Notes: generated by a model from the sequence alone, not told the origin. A stretch of DNA of 64,000 nucleotides from Rossellomorea vietnamensis (GCF_025398035.1 NZ_CP104558.1:682001-746000), one strand, 5' to 3'. Shown: positions 52,645 through 61,752, counted from the first letter of the stretch. A program made the numbers and translations.

Positions 52645-52992
52645 ATGAACAAAAGATGGACGTTTCTTTTTGTCATGGCTGTAATCATAGCACTAAGTAT
52701 TGTTACGATCCTCAACAGACCGACGGAAAAAGACTTTGAAGAGTGGCTTCAGGAGGAGTATATGATCGATTGCAACGAAGATTGTTCCATCATTGAAATG
52801 AATAGTGTTAGTGGAGATATTACCGAGAAGATTAAGTATTCTGATGTAAGAGGTACCTATTCCCCGGGGATATTTACTTTACGTATAAGCAGACAGTATA
52901 AGAGCCTGTATGATCCTTTGCACACCACTCATATCGACGTGATTGGGTTCAATGGTAGATTTTATCCCCTTCATTCTGACGATAAAAGATAA
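52645..52992 (+). CDS. Membrane-anchored or secreted protein of unknown function (DUF4359-like)
   Basis: 115 residues: a signal anchor MNKRWTFLFVMAVIIALSIVTI, then NRPTEKDFEEWLQEEYMIDCNEDCSII with a possible disulfide pair (two Cys near 46-50), and a beta-rich C-terminus. The N..PTEK.F..WL start of the soluble part is like DUF4359 proteins. AAGGAATCGAACA precedes the ATG. No functional clue from neighbours. Confidence 0.65.
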   Translation: MNKRWTFLFVMAVIIALSIVTILNRPTEKDFEEWLQEEYMIDCNEDCSIIEMNSVSGDITEKIKYSDVRGTYSPGIFTLRISRQYKSLYDPLHTTHIDVIGFNGRFYPLHSDDKR

Positions 52993-53042
52993 AGGATCAC
53001 GGATTTTGTTTACATAATAAAATTATGATCATTTCATAAATT

Positions 53043-53077
53043 AAAAACCCCCGGCACTCACCTAAGCCGGGGGTTTT
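53043..53077. terminator. Bidirectional terminator between the DUF4359-like gene and the LtaS operon
   Basis: AAAACCCCCGGC-ACTCACCTAA-GCCGGGGGTTTT, T-tracts on both strands. Confidence 0.9.
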
Positions 53078-53088
53078 CAATTACTTTT

Positions 53089-54942
53089 CTATTCCAGAAA
53101 TCTCAATAAGTCGCCATATAAAATGTCATCTGACATCCTCAACTCTTTTCTAACCGTTTCCTTGAATGGATCACAGAAAGAATCATTGACAGACTCCTCA
53201 CTCTTTTTATTGTAGCAAACATTATCCTGGAAAATATACTTATCTGTAATGAAATCCCCATCCCGGAAAATAACGGGATGATTTTCATTTCGTGTGAATA
53301 GGCTATGACCAAATGAGAGAGCATTCTTTGTGTCTATCCCCAATAAATGCAGGACCGTTGCCCGGATATCGATTTCCCCTCCAATGGTGTCAATCGTCCT
53401 TGGCTCTTCTCCCGGAACATGGATGATCAGGGGAACCTGCTGAAGCTTGGCATGGTTGACTGGGGTATCCTTCTGCCCCAATAGTTCAAATACACCCGGT
53501 TCGTATTTCTCGGAAATCCCGTAATGATCCCCATAAAGGACCACAACCGTATTCTTATACATCCCATTTGCCTTAAGCTTTTCAAATAATGTTTTGATCG
53601 CTTCATCCTCGTAGCGGACCGTTGTGACATAGCGGTTTACAACATCTTCATCCGTAGAAGCTGTATCGATGAATTGATCATCTTCTTCCAACAAAAAAGG
53701 GAAATGGTTCGTGAGTGTTATGAGACGCGTATAAAAGGGCTGAGGGATCTTCTCAAGATGTGAGATTGTCTGCTCGAAAAAGGGAATGTCCTTTATCCCA
53801 TAATTGATCGAATTATCTTCTGTTACCGCATAATCTCTCTTTGAAAAATAGCGATCGTAACCCAGAGACTCATACATCATTTCGCGGTTCCAAAATGTCC
53901 GCTCATTTCCATGAAAAACGGCTGCATAGTAATCATTTTTCCTTTTGAGCATATGTGGAAGGCTGGCGTAGGTATTATCCGGTTTTCTCACAAAAGCTGA
54001 TCCACTGGATAATGGGTACAGCCCGGTGTCGATCATGAACTCGGCATCTGACGTCTTCCCTTGTGCCGTCTGATCGTATATATTACTGAAGTAAAAACTG
54101 TCCTTAATCAGGGAATTCAAAAATGGTGTGATTTCTTCTCCATTCACTTTTGTATTGATAACGAAATTCTGGGTGGATTCCATGCTGACTAATATCAGGT
54201 TTTTCCCCTCAGCCACCCCGAATAAGTCAGAAGGATCTTGTTTTGTAGATTGAGTATACTCCATCGATGCCTTGGTGTCGGATTTGCTCGCAAGCAGATG
54301 GGAGAATGGGTTCGTTGCGGCAATTCCGATGTCAAACATATGATAATTATAAGGGCCAACGGATTTAACCATTTGTTCCCTATCATAGGACTCGGCAAAT
54401 AAGTAGGGGGATTTCAGCAATCCCATCCCGATGGAGAGCACCAATAGGGAGAGACTCATTACAATATAGGTCAACTTCCATCTACGGGACAATCTGTCAG
54501 AAGCTGCCCTGCCTTTCTTCATCATCCATCCTGCAATGATGATATCGACCAATAAGAGGCCATCCCACGGACTCATCAATTCAAACGTGCTTGGTCCGAT
54601 CCCCCCTACATTCTTAAATTGAAAAAGAATGGGAACCGTTACGAAATCAGAATAAAATCGAAAGTAAAGAAGGTCGCCATAAAGGAGACCCGTCGCAATC
54701 CCCATAAAAAGAACGACCAGGATCTTCTTGACCCTTTTAAAGAAAAAAAAGCTGAATCCGATTAATATCATGATGGAACCGACCGGATTCAATAATATGA
54801 GCAATACGTCCAGAAAAGTCTCTATATGGAGGTTGAACCCTATCAGGGAGACCAAAACGGTTTTGATCCATAGGGAAAGCAGGGCAAACCCAACCAGTTT
54901 ATTTGTCTTAAAACACGAAAAAAAATCGTTAATCCTACTCAT
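53089..54942 (-). CDS. LtaS-family phosphoglycerol transferase (lipoteichoic acid synthase-like)
   Basis: 617 residues, last gene of a four-gene operon. Five N-terminal helices (about 15-185), then an extracellular sulfatase-fold domain. Catalytic Thr in QGKTSDAEF near 300 with metal-binding Glu in VSMEST near 252 and GDHYG (Asp-His) near 480; a signal-peptidase-type site follows the last helix. Canonical LtaS moves glycerol-phosphate from phosphatidylglycerol onto a glycolipid. Its ATG overlaps the stop of the upstream fusion gene (ATGA). The unusual operon suggests a specialised substrate rather than bulk lipoteichoic acid. Confidence 0.9.
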   Translation of the reverse strand: MSRINDFFSCFKTNKLVGFALLSLWIKTVLVSLIGFNLHIETFLDVLLILLNPVGSIMILIGFSFFFFKRVKKILVVLFMGIATGLLYGDLLYFRFYSDFVTVPILFQFKNVGGIGPSTFELMSPWDGLLLVDIIIAGWMMKKGRAASDRLSRRWKLTYIVMSLSLLVLSIGMGLLKSPYLFAESYDREQMVKSVGPYNYHMFDIGIAATNPFSHLLASKSDTKASMEYTQSTKQDPSDLFGVAEGKNLILVSMESTQNFVINTKVNGEEITPFLNSLIKDSFYFSNIYDQTAQGKTSDAEFMIDTGLYPLSSGSAFVRKPDNTYASLPHMLKRKNDYYAAVFHGNERTFWNREMMYESLGYDRYFSKRDYAVTEDNSINYGIKDIPFFEQTISHLEKIPQPFYTRLITLTNHFPFLLEEDDQFIDTASTDEDVVNRYVTTVRYEDEAIKTLFEKLKANGMYKNTVVVLYGDHYGISEKYEPGVFELLGQKDTPVNHAKLQQVPLIIHVPGEEPRTIDTIGGEIDIRATVLHLLGIDTKNALSFGHSLFTRNENHPVIFRDGDFITDKYIFQDNVCYNKKSEESVNDSFCDPFKETVRKELRMSDDILYGDLLRFLE

Positions 54943-56549
54943 TTCACTACCTTTGTTCCAATCATACTGTTATGTACTCCGATGATCATTGTCATGGCAT
55001 TCAAAACCTCTCGTTCGTTGTGTTCACCCATGAGTGCCACCTGCACCCAATTCCTTTTGATCAAATATTCACTTTCATAGCTTAATAAGATACCCCGACT
55101 CTTGCAGGCATCCCCGAATTGTCTACTACACTGTTCCCTATTTAGTGCAAGGGTAATCACACCGGGGGAATAATCTTTCCCCCCGAGGATTTGAAACCCT
55201 CCATCAGCCAACATCCGTCTTACATGTTTTGAGATTTTCATGGTCCCATCATAGTCAATCAACTGAAAGGCTTCTTTTAAAGCGGCCAGTAGATTTGAGG
55301 AATGAGTATAGGGAACACTGCCATTCGAAGCATACATACCGACATCTAAATATCTGGGAATCGAAGGACTTGGATTGATTATTTCACGGTGAAAAATCAG
55401 GGCGAGTCCAGGATACGAGCCAAGTCCTTTCCCGCTGACCGAGGTGGCGAGAAACACGTTATTAAAATCGACTGGAACCGTTCCGACTGAACTGCAGGCA
55501 TCGATACAAAGTTCTACATCGTATTTTTGACAGAGTGAAAGAATTTCTATTATTTTATATAAATAACCTGTCGATGTCTCACAATGAACCGTCCAAAGCC
55601 ATTTTATACCGGGATCACATTGAAGAACGGTTTCGATTTCTTCTATCGTTATGTGATCATTCCACTCTTTTTCGAGTGTATGATAGGATAAATCGAATCG
55701 TTTACCATGATCCATCAATCTACTGCCAAATTCTCCATTTGAAAGAATAAGACCTTTTCCCGGAATCCTTTTCAACTGAGCTGCCACTATATCATTCGCT
55801 AATGTTCCCGTTCCCACTGCTACCTGTACATGATTCGCCCCCGTCATATCACGTAAGCTCTTTCTTACTACTTCCATTTCCCGAAGAAAGGAGCTGCTTC
55901 TATGAGAAGTTGCGTCCCTTTTGAATGCAGCCTCCACTGTTGGATGAATTGACACTGGACCTGGAAGGAAAGACCGGGTCGTTCGTGCACCCGTTTTACG
56001 GATCATTAAGCGCTGAAATGCTTTTGTTGAATTCTCGAAGCTTTCACGTGTCAGATACATAGGTTGAAACCTTGCTTCCTCTTCTCCCACAAGTTCAGCA
56101 AAGGGAAGAAAGCCGATCCGCTTATAAAGTTTAAGCTGACGTACGGTGCCGGAAATCAACGCCATAGTGAATCCCTGCTCCAAACAATAGGACACGAGGC
56201 GGTCACATAATTGATAAAAGACCCTTGTACTTCTATACTCTTCCTTAACTGAAAGTAGCCTGACTTCACAAGGGACAGCCTGATCAGGTAGATACTCGTC
56301 CAGATTGTCCAGCTTTTGATCTAACGAAAAGGGCCGTTTGGACCTTACGGCAATCATCCCGACGACTTCCTCATCCGCTTTTGCGACCACATATGTATTC
56401 TCATCATGAAATTTATCCACCAGCATACACGTATCATTTTCTTCGTGCTGAGGGATTTCTTCCACGAACGTTTGATAATTTAACGCGTATATTTGTTGAA
56501 ATTCATCCGCTTCGCATGCAATTTTATAGTGTAGAGTATTATTATTCAT
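54939..56549 (-). CDS. Fusion of GNAT N-acyltransferase-like and class V aminotransferase domains
   Basis: 536 residues. N-terminal about 1-170: acyltransferase fold resembling FeeM/autoinducer-synthase-type N-acyltransferases (CEVRLLSVKEEYRSTRVFYQLCDRLVSYC, then TVRQLKLYKRIGF), which use acyl-ACP or acyl-CoA. C-terminal about 185-530: class V (PhnW/AGXT-like) PLP enzyme, with SFLPGPVSIHP, GTGTLANDIVAAQL, DACSSVGTVPVDF and the PLP Lys in SVSGKGLGSYPGL near 371. TAGGAGGTAGGAGA precedes the ATG. Eleven bp after the PlsY-like gene; overlaps the LtaS-like gene by 4 bp. Confidence 0.88.
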   Translation of the reverse strand: MNNNTLHYKIACEADEFQQIYALNYQTFVEEIPQHEENDTCMLVDKFHDENTYVVAKADEEVVGMIAVRSKRPFSLDQKLDNLDEYLPDQAVPCEVRLLSVKEEYRSTRVFYQLCDRLVSYCLEQGFTMALISGTVRQLKLYKRIGFLPFAELVGEEEARFQPMYLTRESFENSTKAFQRLMIRKTGARTTRSFLPGPVSIHPTVEAAFKRDATSHRSSSFLREMEVVRKSLRDMTGANHVQVAVGTGTLANDIVAAQLKRIPGKGLILSNGEFGSRLMDHGKRFDLSYHTLEKEWNDHITIEEIETVLQCDPGIKWLWTVHCETSTGYLYKIIEILSLCQKYDVELCIDACSSVGTVPVDFNNVFLATSVSGKGLGSYPGLALIFHREIINPSPSIPRYLDVGMYASNGSVPYTHSSNLLAALKEAFQLIDYDGTMKISKHVRRMLADGGFQILGGKDYSPGVITLALNREQCSRQFGDACKSRGILLSYESEYLIKRNWVQVALMGEHNEREVLNAMTMIIGVHNSMIGTKVVK

Positions 56550-56560
56550 TCTCCTACCTC

Positions 56561-57136
56561 CTATGTATCGACTGAATGATGAAATGATCGGTTATGGAAC
56601 AATAGGACAGTTATAAATAAAGCCCCAAGGCCTATAGCTTTTGTGAATGAACCTTCAATCACATAGGCAGTCAGCGGGATGGTACCCATTGAAAGAAAAC
56701 CTGAGAATGTGTATTTCCTAATGATGAGGTATGATCCCCCCATCATCATAGCGAAAACACCAATACTTAACGGGCAGAGAAATAATGCTGAAGCCAAATA
56801 GGCTACAACCCCCTTCCCTCCGTGAAAACCGAGTTGAAGGGGAAACAGGTGTCCAATCATGATTGATAACGCGCTTATGATCAAATATCCCTCCCCATCC
56901 GTCAGTATCGAGGTGAAGGAAAGTGCCAATAAGACTTTACCTGCGTCTATAAGGAGAGTCAGTAAAAATCCTTTCTTCCCTGCCACTCTGCCTGCATTCG
57001 TTGCGCCTACATTGCCGCTTCCGATCCTACGAATATCCTTACCAGTGAACCATTTCACTATATAATAAGCGCCTGTGATGCTTCCCGAACCGTAAGAAAC
57101 CAAAACGATTACACTTAAGATAAATAGCTGACTCAT
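56561..57136 (-). CDS. PlsY-like membrane glycerol-3-phosphate acyltransferase
   Basis: About 191 residues, five or six helices. Motif 1 GSGNVGATNAGRV near 40 and the G-loop FHGGKGVVAYLAS near 105 match PlsY, which uses acyl-phosphate to acylate glycerol-3-phosphate. The conserved C-terminal motif 3 (N-x-x-R-x-x-x-G-x-E in normal PlsY) is absent: the protein ends HNRSFHHSVDT. It is therefore a paralogue with an altered substrate site. ATG at 57136 with AAGGAG 8 nt upstream. Second gene of the 53-58 kb operon. Confidence 0.85.
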   Translation of the reverse strand: MSQLFILSVIVLVSYGSGSITGAYYIVKWFTGKDIRRIGSGNVGATNAGRVAGKKGFLLTLLIDAGKVLLALSFTSILTDGEGYLIISALSIMIGHLFPLQLGFHGGKGVVAYLASALFLCPLSIGVFAMMMGGSYLIIRKYTFSGFLSMGTIPLTAYVIEGSFTKAIGLGALFITVLLFHNRSFHHSVDT

Positions 57137-57198
57137 CAACCCTTCTCCTTGCTTTATATGTTAATAGACGAATGAAGACAAAGGAAAGTTTCATATAT

Positions 57199-57978
57199 TT
57201 ACCTTCCACTTTTCCGATTTTTCTCAAAAAGATAAAAAGGAACATAGAGAAGTAAAAATAATATAAGACTCACCCCTTCGAGTGAAAGGAGATACCAGGG
57301 GTACTCCCCTAAATAATCAATCGGGCTTGCGTTATATGGTTTATGCATGAGAAACATGTAATTTGCTCCGACTACTTTGTTTACTGCATACGCTATTACT
57401 GCAATTCCATTCAATGCCGCAAACGCCCTGATCAGGGACCCGAATGACAATCTGTACCCTTCTATCCAAACCATGTACAAACATGATAGAACAATCGACA
57501 AATGGGCGAGAAAGAATTGAAAGTACCGAAAATGGGGAAAGCCAAAAAATAATTCAGGGGTGATGATGGCAATAAATGCCCCTGACATACTGGAAAAAAA
57601 ACTAATTTCAAAAATTCTATAATTGTTGCTGATAAGCATGATGGTACAAAGATACAAAGATAAAGAGCATAATTGAAAAGGTAAATTTATCGTTACATCC
57701 CACTGATCATTCAAACCATACCAAAACTGGAAAGACACTTCACTTAATACGAGTAAGATAACCAGCAACCACTTCAGCCAACTCTTCGCCCTACCCTTTA
57801 GACGATTCCTAAAGGTAAATAAGCCAGCCATGCATCCTACAGAAAAAATGATAGCTGCCAAATGAGACCCTGAAAACAACTCAAACGGATACTCCTCATA
57901 CCTGAAATTCAAAACCTCACGAATCAAAACCTTAAATCCCCCCAACCTACACCCATCTATACTATATTCTCCCAACAT
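57199..57978 (-). CDS. TIGR02206/TMEM164-type membrane protein (YwaF-like)
   Basis: Seven hydrophobic helices. The opening FELFSGSHLAAIIFSVGC, INLPFQLCSLSLYLCTIML and FLMHKPYNASPIDYLGEYPWYLL segments are typical of the YwaF/TIGR02206 family. Its human relative TMEM164 has been described as an acyltransferase; the bacterial function is unknown. First gene of the operon; it ends 62 bp before the PlsY-like gene. The start is uncertain: the frame opens at 57978 without a good site, and a TTG near 57927 is an alternative. Two copies of the GGGACGGACC repeat lie directly upstream. Confidence 0.8.
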   Translation of the reverse strand: MLGEYSIDGCRLGGFKVLIREVLNFRYEEYPFELFSGSHLAAIIFSVGCMAGLFTFRNRLKGRAKSWLKWLLVILLVLSEVSFQFWYGLNDQWDVTINLPFQLCSLSLYLCTIMLISNNYRIFEISFFSSMSGAFIAIITPELFFGFPHFRYFQFFLAHLSIVLSCLYMVWIEGYRLSFGSLIRAFAALNGIAVIAYAVNKVVGANYMFLMHKPYNASPIDYLGEYPWYLLSLEGVSLILFLLLYVPFYLFEKNRKSGR

Positions 57979-57996
57979 GCCTCCATTTCCTTTAAA

Positions 57997-58070
57997 GGGA
58001 CGGACCCTGATTTCACCCCTTACTTTCCTGATTTAACGCCTTTTTATACGCCATTCTTAAGGGACGGACC
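57997..58070. repeat. Two direct copies of the GGGACGGACC repeat
   Basis: Exact GGGACGGACC at 57997-58006 and 58061-58070, in the same orientation, 64 bp apart in the gap before the lipid operon. The spacing suggests a tandem or partly deleted repeat unit. Confidence 0.6.
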
Positions 58071-58138
58071 TTTCAACCCTATTTCACAGCATTCGGTATG
58101 TCTATTCCATCAACTCATCCTATTTCATAAAAAGGCAC

Positions 58139-58173
58139 AAAAAATCTCCCATTTCGATTATGAAATGGGAGAT
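58139..58173 (-). terminator. Terminator after the alpha/beta hydrolase gene
   Basis: Minus strand ATCTCCCATTTC-ATAATC-GAAATGGGAGAT then TTTTT. Confidence 0.9.
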
Positions 58174-58178
58174 GCAAA

Positions 58179-58973
58179 TTATTGAACCTTCTGCAGAAGG
58201 ACCTGTTTATGATGAATGAAATCAAGGGCCAGCCGATTAAATTCAGTCGGCCTTTCCACATTGCAAACGTGTCCGCAACCGTCAAGGAATACCTTCATAG
58301 CTGAAGGATCTCCTTTTGTATCTTCATCAAGCGAACGGACAAACAGATGATCTTCTTTTCCTGTAATGTACAGTTTCGGGATGTGTGAGGCCCTTTCCTG
58401 TACAGAGGCATAGGTCGATTTCACATATGGGGTAAGCTGATACCACCCCAGAAAATCTTTCCGTTTCATTTTCTTTGCTTCACGGATAAATAACTTCCTC
58501 GAAATTCTATGATTTCTTTTGGGCATCATGACATATGCGAATAATTTATATAACCACATGAATGGAATCATGCCTTTGATTGCATGACCCGCCTGCAACA
58601 ATGTGTTTGAGAATAAAGTAAAACGAGTGATGCAACCTCCAAGAACCGCCGTTTGCACACGATCTGGAACTTGTTGCATCAGTTCATGAATTACCACTGA
58701 ACCAAGAGATATCCCGATAAAGTGAGCTTGTCCTACTCCAATTTCATCCAACACTTTTACAATCTCACGAACAATTAAATTGATTGTAAATGGCTCATTA
58801 TAAGTATCAACCCCTGGTGAATTTCCATGACCGGGCAAATGAACAGTCACGACGTTATAATGATTTTTAAAGGTTTCCATTTGTTTACAGAAAATACTTG
58901 AGGTCCCTCCGATTCCATGAAGGAAAACCACATACTCTTTGCCGACTCCCTGATGTACGATGTATTCTAGCAT
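58179..58973 (-). CDS. Alpha/beta-hydrolase fold protein
   Basis: 264 residues. FLHGIGGTS near 18 (oxyanion HG motif), nucleophile GISLGS near 95, Asp in GKEDHLF near 210 and His in CGHVCN near 238. The wide region IKGMIPFMWLYKLFAYVMM may form a lid. AAGGAG precedes the ATG at 58973; the earlier in-frame ATG has no site. No genomic link that names a substrate. Confidence 0.85.
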   Translation of the reverse strand: MLEYIVHQGVGKEYVVFLHGIGGTSSIFCKQMETFKNHYNVVTVHLPGHGNSPGVDTYNEPFTINLIVREIVKVLDEIGVGQAHFIGISLGSVVIHELMQQVPDRVQTAVLGGCITRFTLFSNTLLQAGHAIKGMIPFMWLYKLFAYVMMPKRNHRISRKLFIREAKKMKRKDFLGWYQLTPYVKSTYASVQERASHIPKLYITGKEDHLFVRSLDEDTKGDPSAMKVFLDGCGHVCNVERPTEFNRLALDFIHHKQVLLQKVQ

Positions 58974-59228
58974 CCATTTCTCCTTATAAACAGCACAACC
59001 TACCAAAAACCTGGAATGAATCAGGAAATCGATCAAGCACCGCTTTCCTTCTATTGAATTCTCTCAAATAGGGAAACCGTATTTTGATCCAATCACATGA
59101 TACTCTCAAAGCTTTTGAAGCCTTACCTTAATGTATCTTATATTCTATCCTATCCAAACGTTATTTGTCATAAAGAAACCAAAGAAATTCCGAACATTTT
59201 GTGATGAGTGAAGGGTTATCGGCAGCCA

Positions 59229-60230
59229 TTATTTACTCAAGTCTTTTCGGTCATCCTGTTGTGGTGGCTGCTCCATCCACCCCCGCTCAACTAAAAGTTT
59301 GAGACCCGACGCCCCATATTTCATGATTTCGGTCACAAATAGCATGTAATGAACGGCTAAGTCCTTTCTCGTCGACATCGTGATGGCCTGACACAATGTC
59401 GAAAGGCCGACTGAATTGGAGGATGAAATGAAAAACAACATCAGTTTTTCCGAAAATGGCGCGATAGTCGAGGCTGTCACTTCCATTGAGACGGGATAAG
59501 TGGGAAAGGCATCATCTTTTACGAGTACGTTATTGAATGTTGTAATTTGCTTTTCACTCAGTTTCTTCCCTTTTTTTAGATACTCTTTTACTTCCTTGTC
59601 TCTCGATGTTTGGATGAACCCCTTCAATAATATGATCCCAATACAATTCCGCTCAATCACAAAGAATAATTCGCTTAGTTCCAACGCATTTAGAGGTCTT
59701 GTTTCCCCAAGCCAGTTTTCCAATAAAGAAGGCTGATGGTCAATATATTCAATGGATTTGGGATAATTTATCTTCGGCGGACGATCATAAATCCCCTTCT
59801 CCAACATCAGTTGAAGTGATCGTTTATACAGGGAGAGAGATTTCGTCAAACACTTCTCGAAAAAGTCATACACATCGGAACGGGCAACAGAGCTTACGAT
59901 GGTCGTAAAGTGGCTGCTCGTGACCTGTCCTCCCCGATAAACAAAGCTGAGAGCAAATATATCCGTGTAAAGAGGCGGTGCAGACGTATCCACATCCTTT
60001 TCCGTGAAACCTGAGGGAATGGGAAACCCCTCTGAAACAAATAGCCTCTCGATTTCCCTCATGGTTGCAACATTGGTTTTCAAGCTGTCTTCAATAAGGG
60101 ACAAAATCCTTTCATCTTTCAGGTACGTAAGAAAGTGAGTATAAAAACAATTCAGTGCCGAGGATTTAATGTACGTCGTCCATAAAGCGGAGATTTCTGA
60201 TGTAGTCAATCTGATATCCTGTTCCTCCAT
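59229..60230 (-). CDS. DUF3231 family protein
   Basis: 333 residues, all-helical, with a two-fold repeat: LTTSEISALWTTYIKSSALNCFYTHFLTYLKDERI at the start and LNALELSELFFVIERNCIGIILLKGFIQTSRDKEV in the second half. This is the two-copy ferritin-like layout of DUF3231 proteins of spore-formers (related to spore coat F-type domains); function unknown. GGAGC and an A-rich stretch precede the ATG. Monocistronic. Confidence 0.82.
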   Translation of the reverse strand: MEEQDIRLTTSEISALWTTYIKSSALNCFYTHFLTYLKDERILSLIEDSLKTNVATMREIERLFVSEGFPIPSGFTEKDVDTSAPPLYTDIFALSFVYRGGQVTSSHFTTIVSSVARSDVYDFFEKCLTKSLSLYKRSLQLMLEKGIYDRPPKINYPKSIEYIDHQPSLLENWLGETRPLNALELSELFFVIERNCIGIILLKGFIQTSRDKEVKEYLKKGKKLSEKQITTFNNVLVKDDAFPTYPVSMEVTASTIAPFSEKLMLFFISSSNSVGLSTLCQAITMSTRKDLAVHYMLFVTEIMKYGASGLKLLVERGWMEQPPQQDDRKDLSK

Positions 60231-60340
60231 CTGACGGCTCCTTTTCTTTTTGTTATAGTGTCTTCCTAATGTTGTAAATTATTCTGGCATCTTTGGACAT
60301 ACGCCTTTCGCCTCAGCTGTCATATTCCATACATACAATC

Positions 60341-60390
60341 TTCACATCTCCTTTTCATTACTCTCCACTTTCATTCACATTCATTTTATA
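60341..60390 (+). promoter_or_regulatory. Pho-box-like repeats upstream of glpQ
   Basis: Elements at an exact 11-bp period: TTCACA (60341), TTTTCA (60352), CTCCAC (60363), TTCACA (60374), TTTATA (60385). PhoP boxes are TT(A/C/T)A(C/T)A hexamers with 5-bp spacing; two units match well, two weakly. They lie 40-90 bp before the start codon, with a possible -10 TAAAAT near 60395. Confidence 0.55.
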
Positions 60391-60428
60391 TCCTTAAAAT
60401 GAGCTTAAATCAGAAGGGAGAAATTAGA

Positions 60429-61322
60429 ATGAATACACTGGTTAAAAATATTTGTCTATCAGCAGCAATTATAGGGATTGGAGCCGGTACTGTTCAGACT
60501 GCCTCTGCACAATCAGGCCACCCTCCAATGAATGACAACAAATTTATGAACATAGCACACAGAGGGGGATCAGGTTACGCTCCTGAACACACGCTGCCAT
60601 CCTATCAATTGGGTGATGAAATGGGCGGGGACTACATAGAACTTGATCTCCAAATGACGAAGGATGGCAGGTTGATTGCCATGCATGACGAAACACTTGA
60701 TCGAACAACGAATGGGACCGGACTTGTTAAGGATTATACTTTGGACCAAATCAAAGAATTGGATGCGGGTTCCTGGTTCAATAGGATGTATCCAGATAGA
60801 GCTAAGTCCGAATATAACGGCCTTAAAGTACAGACTCTTGAAGAAGTCATACAACATTTCGGAAAAGACAAGCATTATTATATTGAAACAAAGTCACCTG
60901 AAGTATATCCCGGCATGGAGGAAAAATTACTTAAGATATTGGAAGACTATAATCTGACTAGACAAAACGGCCCTTCCAGCAGAGTGATCATCCAATCCTT
61001 TAGTGAAGCCAGCCTTCAAAAAGTACATGACTTGAATGCAAACATCCCTCTTGTCCAGTTAATTGATTATAAAAAGGATGCAACCATCACGGACGAGGAG
61101 CTTGACCATTATGAAGAATATGCCGTTGGTCTTGGAATGAGTTATAAAAAAATCGATGAAGCATATGTAGAAAAAGTACGTGAACATGATCTTCTTATCC
61201 ATCCTTACACTGTCCTTGAAAAAGAAGATATGAAAAGATTGATTGAGTGGGGAGTGACGGGAATGTTTACGAACTATCCTGATCGATTAGAAGAAGTGTT
61301 AAAAGAAATGAAGAAGAAATAG
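60429..61322 (+). CDS. glpQ: Secreted glycerophosphodiester phosphodiesterase
   Basis: 297-residue precursor with signal peptide ([27 protein letters not shown]). Hydrolyses glycerophosphodiesters to glycerol-3-phosphate outside the cell and can attack glycerol-phosphate teichoic acid. Motifs: [13 protein letters not shown] (catalytic His), [10 protein letters not shown] (metal-binding Glu/Asp) and [13 protein letters not shown] (second His). AAGGGAG with 8-nt spacing sets the ATG at 60429. The Pho-box-like repeats upstream fit phosphate control known for Bacillus GlpQ. Confidence 0.93.
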   Translation: MNTLVKNICLSAAIIGIGAGTVQTASAQSGHPPMNDNKFMNIAHRGGSGYAPEHTLPSYQLGDEMGGDYIELDLQMTKDGRLIAMHDETLDRTTNGTGLVKDYTLDQIKELDAGSWFNRMYPDRAKSEYNGLKVQTLEEVIQHFGKDKHYYIETKSPEVYPGMEEKLLKILEDYNLTRQNGPSSRVIIQSFSEASLQKVHDLNANIPLVQLIDYKKDATITDEELDHYEEYAVGLGMSYKKIDEAYVEKVREHDLLIHPYTVLEKEDMKRLIEWGVTGMFTNYPDRLEEVLKEMKKK

Positions 61323-61335
61323 TGATCTTCAAAGA

Positions 61336-61369
61336 AGAGAGCTGCCATGGTAGGCAGCTCTCTCTTTCT
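61336..61369 (+). terminator. Terminator after glpQ
   Basis: AGAGAGCTGCC-ATGGTA-GGCAGCTCTCT then CTTTC. It also faces the convergent TIGR04104 gene. Confidence 0.85.
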
Positions 61370-61664
61370 ATCTTTGCTTATATTCATATTTAACAAATAA
61401 CGGAAGAAATAGTGAAATAACAAAAGCCATAAGAACGATAAGGCCGAATGTCAAAGGTTTCGAAAGCCCTTGGGCAGGTGCGATTAATAAACCGAATACT
61501 ACAGCCGGTACGATAATAAGTAGGGAAACAATGAACTTTGAAACAAAATTGATTGTATGCCTCTTTCCACATTGGCTGCACTCAATCGGTTTATAGGAAC
61601 CCCAAATTGAAAACACTATCTCTTTCCACTTAAATTGATGACCACATACATTACATTTCTGCAA
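61368..61664 (-). CDS. TIGR04104-type zinc-ribbon membrane protein
   Basis: 98 residues. Two CxxC knuckles (CNVCGHQF near the N-terminus and CSQCGKRH about 28 residues later) form a zinc ribbon, followed by two hydrophobic helices. This cxxc_20_cxxc family is common in Bacillaceae; role unknown. The TTG start at 61664 has GGAGG 7 nt upstream. A copy of the GGTCCGTCCC repeat lies at 61743, between this gene and the MBL gene. Confidence 0.8.
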   Translation of the reverse strand: MQKCNVCGHQFKWKEIVFSIWGSYKPIECSQCGKRHTINFVSKFIVSLLIIVPAVVFGLLIAPAQGLSKPLTFGLIVLMAFVISLFLPLFVKYEYKQR

Positions 61665-61742
61665 AACGTTGCCTCCTATATCAAACAACTACTTTTTCTC
61701 TAGTTTACCATTTTCGGCATGGGAGTAATAGATGATATTTGA

Positions 61743-61752
61743 GGTCCGTCCC
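61743..61752. repeat. Single GGTCCGTCCC repeat
   Basis: GAGGTCCGTCCCTGG at 61741-61755, the inverse of GGGACGGACC, in the gap between the TIGR04104 and MBL genes. Confidence 0.6.
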
